From NCBI GenBank assembly GCA_045837725.1, contig JBEWZL010000145.1:248001-312000 (forward strand): a DNA stretch of 64,000 nucleotides. The letters run 5' to 3'. Source of the DNA: Vermamoeba vermiformis (lineage: Eukaryota > Tubulinea > Echinamoebida). A model generated the notes under the pieces. It ran no database searches. It was not told where the DNA came from and saw only the letters and a list, made by a program, of their open reading frames with translations. The position numbers were made by a program, and so were the translations under genes. Below are positions 56,218 through 64,000 of this stretch, one piece after another. How positions within the stretch are numbered: the first letter of the stretch is position 1; each line of letters begins with the position of its first letter.

Positions 56218-57697
56218 TTATTTCTTTTTGGTCCGCGGTGAGGCCTTCGTCTTAGAGACAGGACTGGCATCGATAACCTCTTCGTCATTGTTGTCCGTGT
56301 TGTTGTTATTTTTACCGCTCGGCTTTGGTGATTTGGCACTCGAAGCAAGGCTCTTCTTTGCACTACTGGGAGTTGATTTCGGCGTGCTAGGGTTGGGCGT
56401 GCTACCGTTGTTTGACTTCGAAGGCGTTGTGCTTGTCTTTGCTGGCGGAGCAGTGGTAAATTCGGCACTGTGCTCGATTAGCTTTAACTTCTTTCGACGA
56501 TGTTTTTATACATACCCACACGTGCTGCACTTGTCCTTTGCTTCACAGAAGACTGATGTATCGTTAGTTACTGCGGACACAATGGATACTTCCTTACTTG
56601 ACAAGCAAACTGAGCACACGTAGCCTTGGTCGAGTACTTTCTTGTGACAGAAGCAGGAGGCTCTGTAGTCTACCTCGAACAGCCGCGGTAGTGGCACAAA
56701 TGCTCTAGAGTATGTGTCTGTAATATAAGTAGACTGGAGTCGATTAGTAGTCGAATAAAGTACATGGATAGATGGCACGTACAAGTAAATACTGCAGTAG
56801 CCCTTCTTGCAGTTTTGGTCGCAAGTAAATTCCATTCGTCAAGTGTGATGCTTGTTGGAGGAAAGACGAGTCCTCGTCCATCAATATGCAGCTGTCAATG
56901 ATGATATTCTGTGGGGTGTTAGGGGTGGCACTCCGTGTAATTCCAGGTACTTACCAACCGTTGAGCAGCCAAGATTGCATTCATTATAGGAATGTATTGT
57001 GAGGACTGATCGGGTGTCACACTAAATGTCAGTATTCTCGGTTTAATTTTTGGTTTGAGCTTCACAATGCGGTTGACATCTGTAGGTGACACGTGTCAGC
57101 TCTTTTAGACCTCGAGGGTGCTACGTACAGGAAAGTGCCATAGAGATGGCCGCTGAATATGTCGAGCCTTGGGCCGGCATATTTTTAACTCCTAATAAGA
57201 ATGTGTTGGTGTTGAACTATTGGTTGGCTGGATCTTACCTTCAAAAAATGTATTTAACTCCTCTGATACAGTTTTGCGCAGCTGTTGGCTATCGATAACA
57301 ACGTCTACTTGTGCTTGCTCGTTGCTTTGCGCGGGAGGGTATACGAATGTGCTTCGTGCCACCAATTAGCGGATCGCGATACCTCAAATGATGTCACTTA
57401 CCTCGCTTTTGGGTTCGTTTGAATAATCGCAATACGGTTGTATTTTTGTGTCATCAAATAAGCATTTATGAAGATAAATAAGTGTTCGAAAAATGTAGCG
57501 AAGTCAATCTGCTTTGCGGATTTTTTCCTATTGGCCCACTCATGCGCGTTGACATCCAGTATCACGACTAAAAAGCTAATATCGTCTACAGAATTTCCAA
57601 GAAATTATCAGTTACAGCATGCGTGACGAATAGTTTGAAAAAATTCTAATTGACATAAAGGGAGTTTGCGCCTACCTTCTGTTAAAGTGTTGTCCAT
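56218..57697 (-). CDS. GTF2H3: TFIIH subunit Tfb4/p34 (GTF2H3)
   Basis: Several exons from ATG 57697 to TAA 56218. Tfb4 is a core TFIIH protein used in transcription initiation and nucleotide excision repair, joined to p44. The VWA-like domain begins DDISFLVVILDVNAHEW, continues FATFFEHLFIFINAYLM and ITFSVTP-like strands with SSQYIPIMNAIL and CILMDEDSSFLQQA. A C4 zinc ring is visible (CFCHKKVLDQGYVCSVC, then CSTCG). Splicing at CACAG restores frame over an otherwise in-frame TAA; the final exon then encodes AEFTTAPPAKTS and a Ser/Lys/Pro-rich tail (SSAKKSLASSAKSPKPSGKN) absent from human p34. The intron at 57084 region carries TGACACGTGTCA. Confidence 0.88.
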
Positions 57698-57874
57698 ATT
57701 ATTTACAATATATACAAGTTAAATAAAATATATTTTACAAGTTAATCGCTTCTGTGTGCGTCGCTTGGCGAGCGGAAACAAAAATAAAGTTTTATTCAAG
57801 AAGTAGTTTTGTTGCTGTTGATTGCGCAGATTATCAACACTGCCTTCGTTCGTATTATATTATAGATATTAAGA
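57698..57874. other. Bidirectional promoter region
   Basis: A 177-bp AT-rich interval between divergent Tfb4 (minus) and CstF77 (plus). Both promoters must lie here. Confidence 0.4.
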
Positions 57875-60707
57875 ATGGATCGAAGGAACGATAATTATGA
57901 CGATCTGTCCGAACACTCAATGGAATTGAGTGAAGATGAGGATGTGCCTCGTAAGTCACGAAGGTAAGTTGCTAAAAATATTTAATATCCAGAAATTATG
58001 CAAAAGAGCGTTCATTAGTCCCCAATTACCATTTTCTAAGTCAGTTGAATTTTTTTAATTTTTATTTTCTTTTCAGTATTTGTAAAAGGCTACTTTATAC
58101 GTTATACGATACTTTTTATCAGTAATATATTGATACACGATTAACAATAATTCAGTGAATTATTCATTTAATATTAATTTTTTTTCCTTAATACTATGTA
58201 TCGTCCTTTGACACGAATAGTAACTACGCAGCAGCATAAAATAATATCGTAATATTCGATTTAGATCGCGAGATAATCGCGACTCGAGGGACTCGGATAG
58301 ACATGGCTCGGATCGTTCCACCAACGATAAAATGGAGCGAGCACGTGAACGCATCAAACAAGACTTGTGGGACACTGACGCGTGGACGACATTGATCATG
58401 GAGGCACAGATGAAAGACATTTCAGTGGCTAGACCAGTCTACGAAGAGTTCTTGAAGATGTTCCCCACTGCAGCGCGGTACTGGAAGTTTTATATCGAGC
58501 ACGAAATTGGTGCAAAGAATTACCACAATGCCGAGAAGATTATTGCGCGGTGTCTCGTGCAGTGTCCGAACGTGGATCTGTGGAAGACGTATTTGAAGTA
58601 CGTGATGGACGTCAAGGGCAAACTGCCCAACAGCAAAGACGAAATTGTGCGCGCATTTGAATTCGCACTCAGTCACGTCGGATTTGACATCGCTTCGACT
58701 CAGATCTGGCAAGATTATCTCAACTTGTTGAGACAACAAAAGGTATCCGTCACATGCACTATTCCACTGACGATTTATTAACGCCTTGTACAATAGACGA
58801 CTTCGCAGTTCGAAGAAGGACAAAAGATTGACGCGCTGCGTAAATTGTATCAACGCGCCATTGAAAATCCGATGCACAACTTGGAGGGTATTTGGAAAGA
58901 ATACGACGCCTTCGAGAACGGACTCCACAAGATTATTGTACGTGTGTTGGGACCTAATGTCAGTTCATACTAATTCCACGACAGGCTAAAGCAGTGTTGA
59001 CGGAGCACGGTCCCAAGTACATGTCTGCTCGTGCGGTGTATCGTGAACGAAAAAATCACATGGAAGGTATTTCACGCAATGTTCTCGCACGACCTCCTCG
59101 AGGCAATGCCAAGGACAAACATCAGGTACGAAGTCATATGTGAATAAATTAATACAGTGCGCTGACGTAATTCACAAGGCACAACTGTGGAAGAGACTGA
59201 TTGAATACGAGAAGACCAATCCTCAAACACTCGAAGCACCGCTGTTGAAAGACCGCGTTGCCTTTGCATTCAATCAGGCACTGCTCTATTTGTATCACTA
59301 TCCTGAGATCTGGTACGACTCGGCGATGTGGCAGCTCGAGAACAACGACTACGACTCAGCTGTTGCCGTGTTGCAAAAGTCTAATATTGTAAGTGCACTA
59401 TCGAGCACAGATGTTATAGCTAACACATTGACTAGGCTTTACCCGACAATCTGTTTTTGCACTACCAATTAGCAGATCTGTTAGAATCACACTCAGATAT
59501 TAAGCGCGCTAAAGAAGTCTACGAGAATTTGTTGAAGAAAAAGAACGACACGTTGATTTATGTACAGTACATGCGATTTGCACGACGTCAAGAGGGTGTT
59601 GACGCGGCTCGTAAAGTGTTTTTCCGCGCACGCAAGTCACCGAATTGCACCTATCACATCTACTTGGCTGCAGGTACGTCTGCATCTTATCAACGCTAAT
59701 CGCAACTTAACTAACATTAATCAGCCCAAATGGAGTATTACATCAACAAGGACGCCAATGTCGCACGAAAGATTTACGAAATGGGCTTTAAGAAGTTCTC
59801 GCAAGAGACAGCTTTTGTCTTCCAATACATTGACTTTTTGTTCCACAGAAGTGACGAGAACAGTACGTATTGCAAGGGTATATTATAATATAGTCACTAA
59901 TTTTGTGGTAGACTTGCGTGTGTTGTTTGAAAAGATTTTGGCCACAATGCCCAAAGAGAAGACAGGCGAGATTTGGAACATGTATTTGAAGTTCGAATAT
60001 GTTTGCGGTAACCTCAACACCATTCAGAAGATTGAACAACGAAGGGCTCAAAGCATGCCTAACTTTGGTAAGGGTTGAAAGGTGACACTTTGACATGCGT
60101 TAATTATGTCCCTAGATTCGAGTGGTATCTTCAGTGCTGTGCAGCGATATCAGTTTTATGACCTGTGGCCCTGTGGCAGTGACGAGATGGCCTCGTTCGT
60201 GGGTGGTTTGAAGGTTGAGCGCGGCAAGAAGGGCAAAGACAGCGAGGGTGACAAGCCAGTGCAAGTCAAGATTGCGAGTGCCAAGTTCCCCATGCCTGAT
60301 CTCAGTCAGTTGGTGCCGTACAAACACGACTCTGCTCCTGGCGTGAACGACATGGGTCCTATGGGCGGCATTTCGCGCTTCATGATGTCATTGCCCACGG
60401 ATCACTGGGATGGTAAGCACGCTTTGACACTTTTGACACCCTTGACGTTTGGATTATTAACGTGGTATTTCTCGTAGGTCCGTTGGTGAACGTCGATGCC
60501 TTGATGAAGTTGTTGATGGACACACCGATCAGACCCGACCTCATTTCTGCTCCTGAGCGCAAGGGACGAAACCGTGACGGTGACGAGAGTGACGACGAAG
60601 ACGACGGTCCTGGCACAGCAAGCACAAGCGCGCAACGAACTGGCGGACGCGATGTTTACCGCGAGAGAATGCAGCACAAATTTTCTTCGACTAATCGAAA
60701 CACATAG
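57875..60707 (+). CDS. CSTF3: Cleavage stimulation factor 77-kDa subunit (CstF77/Rna14)
   Basis: About twelve exons from ATG 57875 to TAG 60705. CstF77 (Rna14) dimerises through HAT repeats and connects CstF to CPSF in pre-mRNA 3' end processing. HAT repeats are visible: DTDAWTTLIMEAQ, RPVYEEFLKMFPTAARYW, WKTYLKYVMDVKG, ALRKLYQRAIENPMHN, LWKRLIEYEKTNPQ and GEIWNMYLKFEYVCGN. The C-terminal signature RYQFYDLWPCGSDEM and LVPYKHDSAP...GPLVNVDALMKLLMD is diagnostic of CstF77 over other HAT proteins. The N-terminus has a short acidic region with an RSRDNRDSRDSDR patch. Introns are short with GTACG donors. Converges on TGS1 (58 bp apart). Confidence 0.93.
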
Positions 60708-60765
60708 AGCGTTGTTCATAATTGACATAAACTTCGGTTGAATTGTACACCTGCCTTTTGTTTAT

Positions 60766-63431
<2,666 letters not shown>

Positions 63432-63788
63432 TTCCGCGGGGTAAGAGGTTTTTTGTTGCCTAACGAATTTTTTAGAATTTGTTTCTGGATGGGATCCAGG
63501 TTGCATTACAATACTTACTCAAAAACAACCTTTGTAACCAGAAGTCTAACATTATTAACTCGTGTATCAACGAGGAGCTGGATCGGCTGGGGCTTCACAA
63601 CTGTTGGAGCCATTGACATGAATTGTTAGTATTTTCTTTTGTTGTGAGGGCTGTGCTAGAGTATGATGATTGCTCTTGTAATGGTCTTGCGCTTTTCAGT
63701 AAGTTAAATGAAAAATCAATAACTTTTCGAAGACCACGTTTTTTGGATCGGATCGCAAAAATTTTATTTACAAAAAATGCACAAATTA
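63432..63788. other. Intergenic region
   Basis: AT-rich gap of about 350 bp between the start of TGS1 and the 3' end of the RING gene (both minus). It should contain the TGS1 promoter and the RING 3' UTR. I see no further feature. Confidence 0.4.
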
Positions 63789-64000
63789 CTAACTCGCGTG
63801 ATAAATCTTCAACACACGAGTGATCTGATTGTTGCACACAGGACACTGTTTGAGCTGTTTGGTCGTTGTGCAGTCATGACACACGATCAAATGATTGCAC
63901 TCTAACAGCACCACATTGGCCGTATTGTCCATACATATGCAGCACAGTGATTGTTCCTCTAACTTATTAATCTTATCGTGCTTGGCCTTCAGATCACGCT
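63789..64000 (-). CDS. C-terminal part of a RING-finger E3 ligase
   Basis: Open frame running into the window edge and ending at TAG 63789. It encodes a basic helix (KAKHDKINKLEEQ) and a C3HC4 RING: CCICMDNTANVVLLECNH then CHDCTTTKQLKQCPVCNN, finishing ITRVLKIYHAS. The spacing is the IAP/MULAN/RNF type in which the RING sits at the extreme C-terminus and the last hydrophobic residues aid dimerisation. The substrate-binding N-terminus is outside the window. Confidence 0.85.
   Translation of the reverse strand, partial: RDLKAKHDKINKLEEQSLCCICMDNTANVVLLECNHLIVCHDCTTTKQLKQCPVCNNQITRVLKIYHAS

Noticed and set aside
57873-60707. Crooked-neck/Clf1-type HAT splicing protein
   Set aside because: The C-terminal RYQFYDLWPC and LVNVDALM signatures are those of CstF77, not Clf1.

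Overview
The window is nuclear DNA of a compact, intron-rich unicellular eukaryote. Thirty-one protein-coding genes sit 50-400 bp apart on both strands. Most are broken by short GT-AG introns, usually 45-60 nt, with GTACGT, GTAAGT or GTGCGT donors and a CTAAT/CTAAC branch point that is often seen as TTGCCTAAT. TAA, TAG and TGA all serve as stops. A myosin M-like motor with RhoGEF, an ELMO module, a TKL kinase with ankyrin-like repeats, a heterotrimeric G-protein beta subunit and AP-5 suggest a free-living amoeboid protist. The sequence alone does not fix whether it is amoebozoan, heterolobosean or a holozoan relative. I saw no prokaryotic gene, tRNA, rRNA, CRISPR array or intact mobile element.

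Layout. 0-4 kb: end of an unknown gene, exosome subunit Rrp46, a coiled-coil protein. 4-12.4 kb, plus strand: G-beta, AP endonuclease with an apparent mitochondrial presequence, a TTL-like ligase, Rab GDI, an Efm4/METTL10-type methyltransferase. 12.4-14.9 kb, minus: a zinc-ribbon protein like RNase MRP subunit C18orf21/RMP24 with a coding minisatellite, and an orphan nuclear protein. 15-18 kb, plus: Tra2 splicing factor and an H15/AT-hook/MBD chromatin protein. 18-21.3 kb, minus: ankyrin-TKL kinase. 21.4-24.7 kb: a small mitochondrial-like protein, RNase P subunit Rpp21, the GEP4 lipid phosphatase and selenoprotein S. 25-26 kb: a non-coding transcript with C/D snoRNA candidates in its introns. 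26-37.7 kb: ELO elongase, FAM114, DDI1, a 930-residue PPR protein, a SET-domain protein and an orphan type I membrane protein. 38-44.4 kb, minus: a 1914-residue myosin-ELMO-RhoGEF fusion. 45-64 kb: an unknown small protein, AP-5 mu, TMEM39, a KHDC4-like KH protein, a WD-like protein, ribosomal eL28, a TPR/EF-hand protein, TFIIH Tfb4, CstF77, TGS1 and a truncated RING ligase.

The main observations are: (1) a single polypeptide joining a myosin motor, a complete ELMO-like module and a DH-PH RhoGEF; (2) a selenoprotein S gene with an in-frame TGA one codon before the stop and a foldable SECIS element in the 3' UTR; (3) a snoRNA host transcript with a SNORD43/snR70-like guide; (4) an H15 + AT-hook + MBD protein, which hints at reading of DNA methylation; (5) a 12-bp palindrome, TGACACGTGTCA, present eight times and almost always inside introns; (6) introns as short as 19 and 25 nt.

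RNA processing is strongly represented (Rrp46, Tra2, Rpp21, RMP24-like, KHDC4, CstF77, TGS1, snoRNAs), as are membrane traffic (Rab GDI, AP-5 mu, FAM114, TMEM39) and actin/Rho signalling. Gene order looks like ordinary eukaryotic intermixing and not operons. Exon joins were deduced by reading frames and splice signals by eye.
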